NCBI GenBank assembly: GCA_002350805.1
Contig: DEFO01000053.1
Coordinates: 9,548 to 35,103, forward strand
Direction of reading: 5' to 3'
Length of the DNA: 25,556 nucleotides
From: Prevotella sp. UBA2850
GTDB lineage: Bacteria > Bacteroidota > Bacteroidia > Bacteroidales > Bacteroidaceae
Under the pieces are notes generated by a model. That model saw only the letters and a program-made list of their open reading frames with translations. It did not search any database and was not told the origin of the DNA. Positions 15,827 to 22,898 of the stretch are shown piece after piece; positions within the stretch are counted from its first letter, which is position 1, and each line of letters begins with the position of its first letter. The position numbers and the translations under genes are program-made.

Positions 15827-16642
15827 TTATCTTTTTATCTCTTTGACGGGGAAGGTGAAGTAGGTGTCAGGGAACGGCTCGTTGCCCAAGGTGAAGTGCC
15901 ACCATTCCGAGTCGATGGGCTTGAAGCCGTGACGCAGCATGACGCTGCGCAGCATCATGCGGTTGCGGAACTGCTCGGGAGTGATGCTACGGCCGACGGG
16001 CGACTTGTGGTTGTCGCCGGTGTACTGTCCGGTGACAGGGTCGCCGCAGAAGTCAGGATGACTCTCAGGACCGAACCAGTCGAAGGTGCCTCCCATGTCT
16101 ACTTCTTTCTCGGTGTTCATGTCGAAGAGGGTGAGGTCGACGGTGCTGCCCCGCGAATGTCCGCTTTTCTCGGCGATATAGTCTTGTGCGAAGAGCACGC
16201 TCTTGTCGAGGTCGGGATAGAAGTAGGCCTTCATGCAGGTGTCGGGAATGTCTTTCGACCAGCGCACGAAATGGTTGACGGCCTGCTGCGGCCGGTAGGC
16301 ATCGTAGATTTTCAGACGGTAGCCTTTTGCCTTCAGCTCGTCGCTCACGGCGCGCAGTTTGTCGGCAGCCTGTCGGGTGAGCATCGCTTGCGGCTGGAGA
16401 TAGCCGTCGATGCGCTGGCCCACAAAGTTGTAGGTGCTGAAATAGCGTATCTCAAGGATGGCGTCGGGCACGGCGTCGGCCAGCATGACAAACATGCTCG
16501 TGTCTTCGGTGGGTGACAGGACGGTGCGGGTGACGTCTTTCGGTGCACAGCAGGTAAGGACCGGCAGGGCAATGGCAGTCACGACGACAGTCAGGGCCGT
16601 GCGGATACAGGTCTTATGGAAGGGAAAGCATCGACGATTCAT
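15827..16642 (-). CDS. VanX/DdpX-like D-alanyl-D-alanine dipeptidase, probable exported protein
   Basis: This 271-residue member of peptidase family M15D should hydrolyse D-Ala-D-Ala in a zinc-dependent way. Zinc ligands and catalytic residues are all visible: H162 and D169 in SGHSRGSTVDLTLF, E246 and H249 in SEWWHF, and R117 in DAYRP. The N-terminus has a basic start and hydrophobic stretch (ALTVVVTAIALPVLTCCAP), suggesting export, perhaps as a lipoprotein at one of the two cysteines; the lipobox is imperfect. No vanH, vanA or regulator is nearby, so cell-wall recycling or nutrient use is more likely than glycopeptide resistance. It starts 9 bases after the rfbD stop. Confidence 0.92.
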   Translation of the reverse strand: MNRRCFPFHKTCIRTALTVVVTAIALPVLTCCAPKDVTRTVLSPTEDTSMFVMLADAVPDAILEIRYFSTYNFVGQRIDGYLQPQAMLTRQAADKLRAVSDELKAKGYRLKIYDAYRPQQAVNHFVRWSKDIPDTCMKAYFYPDLDKSVLFAQDYIAEKSGHSRGSTVDLTLFDMNTEKEVDMGGTFDWFGPESHPDFCGDPVTGQYTGDNHKSPVGRSITPEQFRNRMMLRSVMLRHGFKPIDSEWWHFTLGNEPFPDTYFTFPVKEIKR

Positions 16643-16651
16643 AGGGTTGTT

Positions 16652-17515
16652 TTATTCTGATTCGTTGGAGAGCTGTGCAATGCACTCACGAAGCGACTCT
16701 TCCCAGTAGGGGATGTCGATGCCATAGACAGACTTGATTTTGGTCTTGTCGAGCACGCTGTAGGCTGGCCGGTGGGCCGGGGTGGGGTACTCACTGGTGT
16801 GCAGCGGACGCACCTTGCAGGTGGTGATGCCGGCCAGACGGTGGATGGCCTTGGTAAAGTCGTACCACGAGATGACACCCTCGTTGCTGTAGTGGTAGAT
16901 GCCCGGCCGGATGCCCTGGCTGATGGCTGTCATGATGACTTGTGCCAGGTCGCGGGCGTAGGTGGGCGTGCCTATCTGGTCGAAGATAACACCAAGCTCG
17001 GTTTTCTCGTTGCCCAGGCGGATCATGGTTTTCACGAAGTTGTTGCCGAAGGTACTATAGAGCCATGCCGTGCGGATGATCATGCTGTTCTTGCAAAACT
17101 TCTGCACGCCCATCTCTCCGGCGAGCTTGGTGCTGCCGTAGACACTGTCGGGACAGGGTGTGTCGGTCTCGGTGTAGGGCGTGTGGCGAGTCCCGTCGAA
17201 CACATAGTCGGTGGAGATATGTATCATCCAGCCACCCCGTTTGCCGACGGCGGCAGCCAGATAGGCGGGGGCTACGGTGTTGAGCGTGGTGGCTGCCTCG
17301 CGGTTGCTCTCAGCCTTGTCGACCGCCGTATAAGCGGCACAGTTGACGATGCCGTCGACCTTGTGGTGCGCCACAAAATGCTCTACGGCGAGCTGATTGG
17401 TGATGTCGAGCTCGACGACGTCGGTGTTCATCCATGTGTGCTCGGGATGGGCAGCCTCCAGCAGCTGCATCTCGTTTCCCAGTTGGCCGTTACAGCCGGT
17501 AATGAGAATGTTCAT
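16652..17515 (-). CDS. rfbD: dTDP-4-dehydrorhamnose reductase
   Basis: This 287-residue short-chain dehydrogenase makes dTDP-L-rhamnose from dTDP-4-dehydrorhamnose with NADPH, the last step of rhamnose-donor synthesis for surface glycans. The Rossmann loop is TGCNGQLG (6-13). NCAAYTAVDKAE (58-69), HISTDYVFDG (99-108) and the catalytic Y126xxxK130 pair in VYGSTKLAGE are all present. rfbA, rfbB and rfbC are not in the window; in this operon rfbD sits alone beside prfC, which from memory is a common Bacteroidales arrangement. The start codon is part of a 7-bp repeat array. Confidence 0.96.
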   Translation of the reverse strand: MNILITGCNGQLGNEMQLLEAAHPEHTWMNTDVVELDITNQLAVEHFVAHHKVDGIVNCAAYTAVDKAESNREAATTLNTVAPAYLAAAVGKRGGWMIHISTDYVFDGTRHTPYTETDTPCPDSVYGSTKLAGEMGVQKFCKNSMIIRTAWLYSTFGNNFVKTMIRLGNEKTELGVIFDQIGTPTYARDLAQVIMTAISQGIRPGIYHYSNEGVISWYDFTKAIHRLAGITTCKVRPLHTSEYPTPAHRPAYSVLDKTKIKSVYGIDIPYWEESLRECIAQLSNESE

Positions 17516-17547
17516 AATTCATAATTTATAATGCATAATGCATAATA
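17513..17547. repeat. Heptamer array CATAATN x5 over the rfbD start codon
   Basis: Five consecutive 7-bp units (17513-17519, 17520-17526, 17527-17533, 17534-17540, 17541-17547) fit CATAATN with one change. On the minus strand the final ATG of the array is the rfbD start codon at 17515. Other ATGs occur at 17522, 17536 and 17543; the last two meet stops within six codons. Confidence 0.88.
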
Positions 17548-17586
17548 AAACGATAACGTTAACGATAACGAAATTGATAATTATTG

Positions 17587-18132
17587 CTACTCGAACTCGA
17601 GGGGTTTCTGGCGGTCCTGATGATAGTAGTCGCTGAGCATGCCCACGAAGGTGGTAATCTCCTGAATGGCATGTTGTGTCTCAGGTGAGATGTCTTTCTT
17701 CTGCAGGCGCAGCATCATGGTGCCGTAGAGGGCGTTGAAGCAGGTCTCCACCTCGTTCTCGTCCTTGTGCGAGCCGCGGTTGCGCAGTTCGACGATGAAG
17801 GGCAGCACCTTGTAATACTCGGCGTTGTAGAAGGGGAACTTCGTGCTGTTGAGCAGCTGGGCATTGAGCTCCTCGAGCTGCTGCAGCGTGACTTGGTTGA
17901 TCTGCAGGTGTCCGCCCTGCCGCTTGCCTTCCTGGTTCATCATGCGCACCAGGTTGCCGTACCAGTCGGCCATCTCTTCCTTCGTCTCTTCGTCGTAGTC
18001 GAAACGGTCGATGTACTCGCGGCGAATGCGTGTGAGCGAGCAGTCGTAGGCACGTATGAGGTCTTCTATCTGCCACATGTAGAGCAGATACTCGGCAATG
18101 CTTTTCTTTCTTAATTCTTGTGCGATGAACAT
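17587..18132 (-). CDS. DUF4924 family protein
   Basis: This 181-residue cytosolic, mainly helical protein starts MFIAQELRKKSIAEYLLYMWQIED and contains ELRNRGSHKDENEVETCFNALYG. These resemble the Bacteroidota-specific family DUF4924, which has no known function. The ATG at 18132 was chosen because the conserved region starts there; the longer frame to 18327 would overlap the LysE gene by 47 bases and encode low-quality sequence. It lies 71 bases before rfbD and 148 bases after the exporter gene. From memory this neighbourhood recurs in Bacteroidales. Confidence 0.88.
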   Translation of the reverse strand: MFIAQELRKKSIAEYLLYMWQIEDLIRAYDCSLTRIRREYIDRFDYDEETKEEMADWYGNLVRMMNQEGKRQGGHLQINQVTLQQLEELNAQLLNSTKFPFYNAEYYKVLPFIVELRNRGSHKDENEVETCFNALYGTMMLRLQKKDISPETQHAIQEITTFVGMLSDYYHQDRQKPLEFE

Positions 18133-18280
18133 AATGTTTGTTGCGCGGATAGTTTGTTGTTGAACAGATGAGTTACTGATTCGCACGGACAGAAGGAATG
18201 GCTGACAGGCGAATCGGTATGTTGTTTGTGTGCCCTGTGTCCCTTCGTTCTCTTCTATCCGTGTTCTGCCCTCAGCGTCG

Positions 18281-18949
18281 TCAGTAGCTGAAAGTATAAA
18301 GGTTGAACACCGTTCCGAAGAGGACAATGAGTGAGAACAGAATCACGGCACAGCCAATGACGCGGTTGATGATGAGGATGCCGCTCTCGTCGAAGATGTT
18401 TCTGACCTTGTCCACCAGCCATGTCAGGCCGAACCACCAGATGAGGGCGCCTGCCACAATGCTCAGGTAACCGATGAACATCTCGAAAGGATGGTCGGGG
18501 ATGACGAAGGCAAACTGGGCGAAAAGACCCATGAACAGGAAGATAATCAGCGGGTTGGAGAAGGTCACCAGGAAGGCCGTCACGCCATTGTGCACGAGTG
18601 TGCCTTTGTTGGTGCCGCTTTGATGCATGTTCTTGGTGGGGTTCGACCGCCAGCAGATGATGCCGAAGATGAGCAGCATAACACTACCCGAGAGCTGCAG
18701 CCAGAACTTGTTCTGGTGGTTGTTGATGATGTCCATCACAAAGCTCATGCCCGCACCGGTGATGAGGGCGTAGATGATGTCGCTCACGGCTGCGCCGATG
18801 CCCGTCACAAAACCGTACCAGCGCCCTTTGTTCAGGGTACGCTGCACACAAAGAATGCCCACCGGGCCCATCGGCGCCGAGGCAATCATGCCGATGAGGA
18901 TTCCCTTGAATACCAGATCGACAATGTCTATATGAAACGGTAACGGCAT
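18281..18949 (-). CDS. LysE family amino-acid exporter
   Basis: This 222-residue inner-membrane protein has about six hydrophobic segments. The first contains the family signature SAPMGPVGILCVQRTLNKGRW followed by GIGAAVSDIIYA. A later SNPLIIFLFMGLF, with Asn-Pro in a helix, is also typical of LysE/RhtB transporters, which export amino acids or related small molecules. The substrate cannot be told from sequence. It is the first gene of the minus-strand group and its promoter lies right against the start codon, predicting a nearly leaderless mRNA. Confidence 0.93.
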   Translation of the reverse strand: MPLPFHIDIVDLVFKGILIGMIASAPMGPVGILCVQRTLNKGRWYGFVTGIGAAVSDIIYALITGAGMSFVMDIINNHQNKFWLQLSGSVMLLIFGIICWRSNPTKNMHQSGTNKGTLVHNGVTAFLVTFSNPLIIFLFMGLFAQFAFVIPDHPFEMFIGYLSIVAGALIWWFGLTWLVDKVRNIFDESGILIINRVIGCAVILFSLIVLFGTVFNLYTFSY

Positions 18950-18957
18950 ATCTTCGG

Positions 18958-18965
18958 CAAAGGTA
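18958..18965 (-). promoter_or_regulatory. Promoter -7 element for the LysE gene, nearly leaderless
   Basis: On the minus strand TACCTTTG (18965-18958) matches TAnnTTTG exactly. Only 8 bases separate it from the ATG at 18949, so transcription should start within a few bases of the start codon. Confidence 0.65.
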
Positions 18966-19081
18966 CGAAAAAAAAAGCAGTTAATGGGCGTACCGGCTTG
19001 GTTTTTCTTTTCAGCACGTAAATTTTTGTTAAATACGGGAAATAACTTTTACCTTATTATCATTAACTGACAACTTTTTTA

Positions 19082-19089
19082 TACCTTTG
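19082..19089 (+). promoter_or_regulatory. Promoter -7 element for glucokinase
   Basis: TACCTTTG matches TAnnTTTG and leaves a leader of about 30 bases, A-rich before the ATG at 19125. No clean TTTG is seen about 20 bases upstream. Confidence 0.6.
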
Positions 19090-19124
19090 CGAAACATGAA
19101 TTTTCTAACTAAAAACTAAAATAT

Positions 19125-20102
19125 ATGGATACACAAGTGATCAAACCCTATGTAATCGGTTTGGACCTCGGAGGTACAAACTCTGTTTTCGGTATTGTTG
19201 ACAGCCGTGGAGAAATCAAGGCCACTACAGCCATCAAGACACAAGGCTACGACAAGGTGGACGACTATGTTGACGCCTGCGTGGCTGCCCTGCAGCCCAT
19301 TATAGAAGAGGTGGGTGGTCTGGACAAGATCAAGGCCATGGGCATCGGTGCCCCCAACGGCAACTATTATAATGGTACGATAGAGTTCGCTCCTAACCTG
19401 GCATGGGCTCACGACGGTGTGGTGCCCCTGGCTAAGATGTTCAGCGAGCGTCTCAACGATCTGCCCGTGGCTCTGACCAACGACGCCAATGCCGCTGCTG
19501 TGGGTGAGATGATCTACGGTGTGGCCCGTGGCATGAAGAACTTCATCGTGCTGACGCTCGGCACGGGTGTAGGTTCGGGTATTGTCATCAACGGACAGCT
19601 GGTGTATGGTCACGACGGCTTTGCCGGTGAGCTGGGACATGTCATCATGCGCCGTGAGAACGGCCGCTCGTGTGGTTGCGGCCGCACGGGATGTCTCGAG
19701 GCTTACTGCTCGGCAACGGGTGTGGCCCGCACAGCCCGCGAGTTCCTGGCCAACAGCGACGAGCCTTCGCTGCTGCGCGACATGAAGGCGGAGGACATCA
19801 CCTCGCTGGACGTCTCGATAGCTGCCGGCAAGGGTGACAAGCTGGCCCTGCGCGTGTATAAGTTCACGGGCGACATGCTGGGTGAGGCTTGTGCCGACTT
19901 CGCCGCTTTCTCGAGTCCTGAGGCATTTATCTTCTTCGGCGGCCTGACAAAGGCCGGCGACCTGATTATGAAACCCATCCAGGAGAGCTACGAGGCTCAC
20001 GCCCTGAAGATCTTCAAAGGCAAGCCGAAGTTCCTCATCAGCGGTCTCGACGGCTCAAGCGCTGCCGTGCTCGGTGCCTCTGCCGTGGGATGGGAAATTT
20101 AG
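19125..20102 (+). CDS. glk: ROK family glucokinase
   Basis: This 325-residue cytosolic sugar kinase of the ROK family probably phosphorylates glucose to glucose 6-phosphate with ATP. The phosphate-binding loop is LDLGGTNS (13-20), NDANAAA (119-125) holds catalytic D120, and LGTGVGSG (145-152) binds nucleotide. The ROK zinc site is complete: H172 in GELGHV and C183, C185 and C190 in CGCGRTGCLE. There is no N-terminal DNA-binding domain, so it is an enzyme rather than a ROK repressor. Glucose as substrate is a family-level inference; N-acetylmannosamine or fructose kinases look similar. Codon use is strongly biased, suggesting high expression. A heptamer array begins two bases after its stop. 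Confidence 0.92.
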   Translation: MDTQVIKPYVIGLDLGGTNSVFGIVDSRGEIKATTAIKTQGYDKVDDYVDACVAALQPIIEEVGGLDKIKAMGIGAPNGNYYNGTIEFAPNLAWAHDGVVPLAKMFSERLNDLPVALTNDANAAAVGEMIYGVARGMKNFIVLTLGTGVGSGIVINGQLVYGHDGFAGELGHVIMRRENGRSCGCGRTGCLEAYCSATGVARTAREFLANSDEPSLLRDMKAEDITSLDVSIAAGKGDKLALRVYKFTGDMLGEACADFAAFSSPEAFIFFGGLTKAGDLIMKPIQESYEAHALKIFKGKPKFLISGLDGSSAAVLGASAVGWEI

Positions 20103-20104
20103 CC

Positions 20105-20132
20105 AATTGATAATTGACAATTGATAATTAGG
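20105..20132. repeat. Heptamer array AATTGAY after glk
   Basis: Three units AATTGAT, AATTGAC, AATTGAT and a fourth diverged unit run from two bases after the glk stop codon. Two related units recur at 20260-20273. Between them is nothing gene-like, but there is a 7-bp inverted repeat CATGACC-TT-GGTCATG at 20225-20240. Confidence 0.8.
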
Positions 20133-20282
20133 CCTGGCGGCTTGAGGGTTTAAAGAAAGAAATTGGAATAATTTGAATAATTTCATTCTTGCTTGAAAGC
20201 TACTTCCTGTAAATGAGCAGAAATCATGACCTTGGTCATGGACGTGGCAGAATGTTGTTAATTGACAATTATTCGATGATAA

Positions 20283-20336
20283 AAAAGTGACAAGTGTGAA
20301 ATCTCAATTGCGAGAGTAATCACACTTGTCACTTTT
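20283..20336. terminator. Perfect 17-bp hairpin between convergent glk and fmt
   Basis: The arm 20283-20299 pairs perfectly with 20320-20336. Inside its 20-base loop, TCTC (20302-20305) can pair with GAGA (20312-20315). Both flanks are A/T-tract bounded (AAAAAA before, TTTT within the right arm), as expected for a two-way terminator. The right arm is the start of the ACTTNTC heptamer array. Confidence 0.75.
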
Positions 20337-20389
20337 CACTTATCACTTTTCACTTAACAAAGCTTTTCACTTATCACTTTTCACTTAAT
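20324..20389. repeat. Heptamer array ACTTNTC overlapping the fmt stop codon
   Basis: Units ACTTGTC, ACTTTTC, ACTTATC, ACTTTTC, ACTTAAC and AAAGCTT follow in strict 7-bp register, then a 3-base slip and ACTTATC, ACTTTTC, ACTTAAT. The fmt stop codon (20381-20383) and its last two sense codons lie in the final units. The family is the same as at 11746-11896. Confidence 0.88.
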
Positions 20390-21343
20390 TAAGTATTTTT
20401 CTATTTCGCGGAAACCGTTGAGGAAGTCACGGGCCAGCATGCGCTTCTTGCCTGTGAGCTGAAGCTCGACAAGCTCCAGACCGCCTACCATCAGCTTTTT
20501 GCCTTCCACACGGATGGTGGAGCCGGTCTGGGTGGCATCGACCTTGACTGTCTTGAAAATCTTCAAAACGGTGGACTTGCCGTCGGGACTCACCAGGGTG
20601 GTCCAGGCACCAGGGTAGGGACTAAGACCACGCACGAAATCGTATACTTGTTTGGCAGACTTATTCCAGTCGATGCGGCATGTGTCCTTGAAGATCTTCG
20701 GGGCCGGCTTCAACGTCTCTTCTTGGGAGCCATTCCATTCCTCCTGTGGAACGGCCTCCACCTGCCCATCGCCCTCCAGTATCCGGTCAATTGTCTCAAC
20801 GGCAATGTCAGCACCTAAGTGCATCAGTCCGTCATAGACATATTCCACATCAGCATCATCGGGAATGGGGAAGGGTTTCTGCATGATGATGCGGCCCGTA
20901 TCGATGTCATGATCTAAGAAGAAGGTGGTCACACCAGTCTTCGTCTCACCATTGATAACAGCCCAGTTGATGGGAGCAGCACCGCGGTATTGGGGCAGCA
21001 GGGCGGCATGAACATTGAAGGTACCGAAGCGGGGCATGTCCCACACCACCTCGGGCAGCATGCGGAAAGCCACCACCACCTGTACGTCGGCGTGGTAGGA
21101 GCGCAACTGTTCTATGAACTCGGGGTCTTTCATCTTCACCGGCTGAAGCACGGGCAGTCCGTGAGCCAGCGCATAGCGCTTCACCTCCGACGGCTGCAAG
21201 GTATCCTGATGCCGTCCCACGGGTTTGTCGGGCTGAGTAACAACAGCCACCACGTTATATCCTCCTTCCACGAGTCGCTGTAGTGTTCCCACCGCAAACT
21301 CGGGGGTGCCCATAAACACGATTTTCAAATCCTCTTTCTTCAT
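20381..21343 (-). CDS. fmt: Methionyl-tRNA formyltransferase
   Basis: This 320-residue enzyme formylates the initiator methionyl-tRNA using 10-formyltetrahydrofolate. The N-terminal fold shows IVFMGTPEFAV (8-18). The catalytic triad is N110 and H112 in FNVHAALLPQYRGAAPINW and D148 in DHDIDTGRII. The C-terminal OB-like region (about 205-315) is present, so the length is normal. The start was set at ATG 21343 (MKKEDLKIVF), matching Bacteroidales relatives; ATG 21346 one codon earlier is possible. The longer frame to 21397 would read through the promoter and terminator. It ends inside a heptamer array. The usual partner def is not adjacent. Confidence 0.96.
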   Translation of the reverse strand: MKKEDLKIVFMGTPEFAVGTLQRLVEGGYNVVAVVTQPDKPVGRHQDTLQPSEVKRYALAHGLPVLQPVKMKDPEFIEQLRSYHADVQVVVAFRMLPEVVWDMPRFGTFNVHAALLPQYRGAAPINWAVINGETKTGVTTFFLDHDIDTGRIIMQKPFPIPDDADVEYVYDGLMHLGADIAVETIDRILEGDGQVEAVPQEEWNGSQEETLKPAPKIFKDTCRIDWNKSAKQVYDFVRGLSPYPGAWTTLVSPDGKSTVLKIFKTVKVDATQTGSTIRVEGKKLMVGGLELVELQLTGKKRMLARDFLNGFREIEKYLIK

Positions 21344-21351
21344 CATGCCTG

Positions 21352-21359
21352 CAAAGATA
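21352..21359 (-). promoter_or_regulatory. Promoter -7 element for fmt, nearly leaderless
   Basis: On the minus strand TATCTTTG (21359-21352) matches TAnnTTTG. Eight bases separate it from ATG 21343, or five from ATG 21346, so the transcript should have almost no leader. The -33 region is A/T-rich without TTTG. Confidence 0.6.
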
Positions 21360-21381
21360 CTACTTAAAATTGAAAAAAGAG

Positions 21382-21419
21382 AATCAGGGCGTGTCAAAAT
21401 ATAATGACACGCCCTGATT
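21382..21419 (-). terminator. Intrinsic terminator after the DUF4374 gene
   Basis: A perfect 15-bp stem (21382-21396 with 21405-21419) and an 8-base loop are followed on the minus strand by CTCTTTTTTC, a textbook rho-independent terminator. It ends the riboswitch-controlled operon 22 bases before the fmt -7 element. Confidence 0.9.
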
Positions 21420-21492
21420 TCGTAAATAATCGAAGACTATCTCCGGTTTTTCCGGAATCCCTGAAACAACCGGAATCTGGTTACTTTATAAT

Positions 21493-22776
21493 TTAATCCT
21501 CCAGAATACGAATCTGCTCGAAGTAATAGCCTTCAGATACTTTCATACCCTCTTTTACGGTTCCGTCCTTCACATCATAGATGTAGATGCAAGGCTGGTC
21601 GTTTTCAGTGTTCACACCAAAATACAGTTTACCTTCTTTCTTATCGAAAGCAGAACGCTGTGAGAAACGTCCACTGCTATAAGGAATCTCTGCACCATTG
21701 ATAGCCATGCGGGTACGAGTTCTGCTATTCAGGTCAATAACACTGTAATAGTGGGCATAACTGTCAATGGCTGTTCCGAGAGCACTATCGTCGTGGCGTG
21801 AGTAGCAGAACACCTTGCCGTTGCCCATATACTGTACGGTGAGCAGTTTGCCGTCGCTGTTAGGAAATCCGTCGAATCCTTTATCGAAGTCGAATTTTCC
21901 CTTGCTGATACGCAAGAGTTTTCCCATTTCTCCAGCGTCAGAGTCATTGAATGCCACAAGATATAGGTTGTCGCTTTCATCGAAGAAAACGGTTTGCTGC
22001 AGAAGTTCTCCATATGCTGAACCTGCCATCTCGTTAGCTTCGCTATTGATGATATTCTGTTCCACAGCCATGGTCTGAGCGTTGATAACGCAAATGTGGA
22101 AATACTTTTCGTTCGTGGCTTTACGTCCTGATCCTTTCTTCTGATAATAGAAGTAGAACAGTTTGTTGTCACTCTCACGATAGGCCAGTATACCACTTGT
22201 GTTAAAACTTTCCCAGTCGTCAGTAAGACTCAGACTAAGGGTTCCCTGGTCGCGGATGGTCATGTTGTCGGTGTTCAGCTTCGTCCAGATAATGGCGTTC
22301 TTATCACCGTTAGCAGCCATGATAACCAGCGTGCTGTCGTTGATCCATGCATGGGTGTATTGACGGCAGTTATAGGTGTTCTTCACAAACGGCTGTGACT
22401 TAATCACCTTCATCTGATTGTTCACAAACTGCAGCTTTACGAAGCGGTCGGCAGAAACAGGCACTTGGTAGTAATACTTGCCCTTCACGATGGCTTCCAT
22501 CGAGTAGTCGGCATTGATTTCCGCACCCACATTCTTGAAGTCTACCACACCGGTGCCCTCGAGCGAAGGTATGCTCTGCATGATGGTGGTCACGTCACGT
22601 CCCATACCACCTTGTTTGCCGACGGTTACAGTCAGGTCGAAATGGTAAGGGGTAACTTCCTCCACAGGATCGGTGACGGGATCGGTCTTGGGATCGTCGT
22701 CATCTGAACAAGCAGTAAAGCTCAGTGTTGTCATGAGCGCCAAAAGCGCCATCCAATAAAAATTCAGTTTTTTCAT
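21493..22776 (-). CDS. DUF4374 surface lipoprotein, probable corrinoid-uptake partner
   Basis: This 427-residue lipoprotein has a signal peptide ending LSFTAC (lipid on C23), immediately followed by S-D-D-D-D, the Bacteroidota signal for export to the cell surface. The rest is repetitive beta structure with recurring aromatic and Asp-rich turns, consistent with a beta-propeller. The overall pattern (YYYQVPVSADRFVKLQF, SYAHYYSVIDLNSRTRTR) resembles DUF4374 proteins. From memory some of these pair with TonB-dependent receptors in siderophore capture (XusB type), while BtuG, another surface propeller lipoprotein, binds vitamin B12. Because it follows a cobalamin-riboswitch receptor gene by 122 bases and ends at a strong terminator, corrinoid or cobalt-complex binding is the best inference. 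No binding residue can be named. Confidence 0.85.
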   Translation of the reverse strand: MKKLNFYWMALLALMTTLSFTACSDDDDPKTDPVTDPVEEVTPYHFDLTVTVGKQGGMGRDVTTIMQSIPSLEGTGVVDFKNVGAEINADYSMEAIVKGKYYYQVPVSADRFVKLQFVNNQMKVIKSQPFVKNTYNCRQYTHAWINDSTLVIMAANGDKNAIIWTKLNTDNMTIRDQGTLSLSLTDDWESFNTSGILAYRESDNKLFYFYYQKKGSGRKATNEKYFHICVINAQTMAVEQNIINSEANEMAGSAYGELLQQTVFFDESDNLYLVAFNDSDAGEMGKLLRISKGKFDFDKGFDGFPNSDGKLLTVQYMGNGKVFCYSRHDDSALGTAIDSYAHYYSVIDLNSRTRTRMAINGAEIPYSSGRFSQRSAFDKKEGKLYFGVNTENDQPCIYIYDVKDGTVKEGMKVSEGYYFEQIRILED

Positions 22777-22855
22777 TTTTAGTTAGTTTTTTATAAAGAA
22801 TTGATTGTATAATTTCCATTTGTACTCTTCCACAAGGCGAGTCGTGCCGGTATTC

Positions 22856-22897
22856 TCTCACCTCTCACTTCTCACCTCTTACCTCTCACTTCTCACC
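22856..22897. repeat. Heptamer array TCTCACY x6 at the receptor gene stop
   Basis: Six exact-length 7-bp units (TCTCACC, TCTCACT, TCTCACC, TCTTACC, TCTCACT, TCTCACC) run up to the stop codon of the TonB-dependent receptor (22899-22901), whose TAG overlaps a seventh diverged unit. The array lies between the receptor and lipoprotein genes of one operon, so it would be transcribed as a GGTGAGA-type purine-rich RNA tract. Confidence 0.9.
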
Positions 22898-22898
22898 T

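Noticed and set aside
15827..16642. Vancomycin-resistance determinant
   Set aside because: Only a VanX-like enzyme is present; vanH, vanA and regulators are absent, and the N-terminus suggests an exported housekeeping role.
16652..17515. Part of an O-antigen or capsule cluster together with the UpxY-like gene
   Set aside because: No glycosyltransferase, flippase or other nucleotide-sugar gene is in the window, and the two genes lie on opposite strands in different transcription units.
19116..20000. Minus-strand open frame of 294 codons
   Set aside because: It is antisense to the glucokinase with complete ROK motifs; the product looks like shadow sequence.
20225..20240. Short inverted repeat CATGACC-TT-GGTCATG as an operator
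   Set aside because: It lies between two convergent genes with no promoter nearby, so an operator role is unsupported; it may be chance or a minor repeat.
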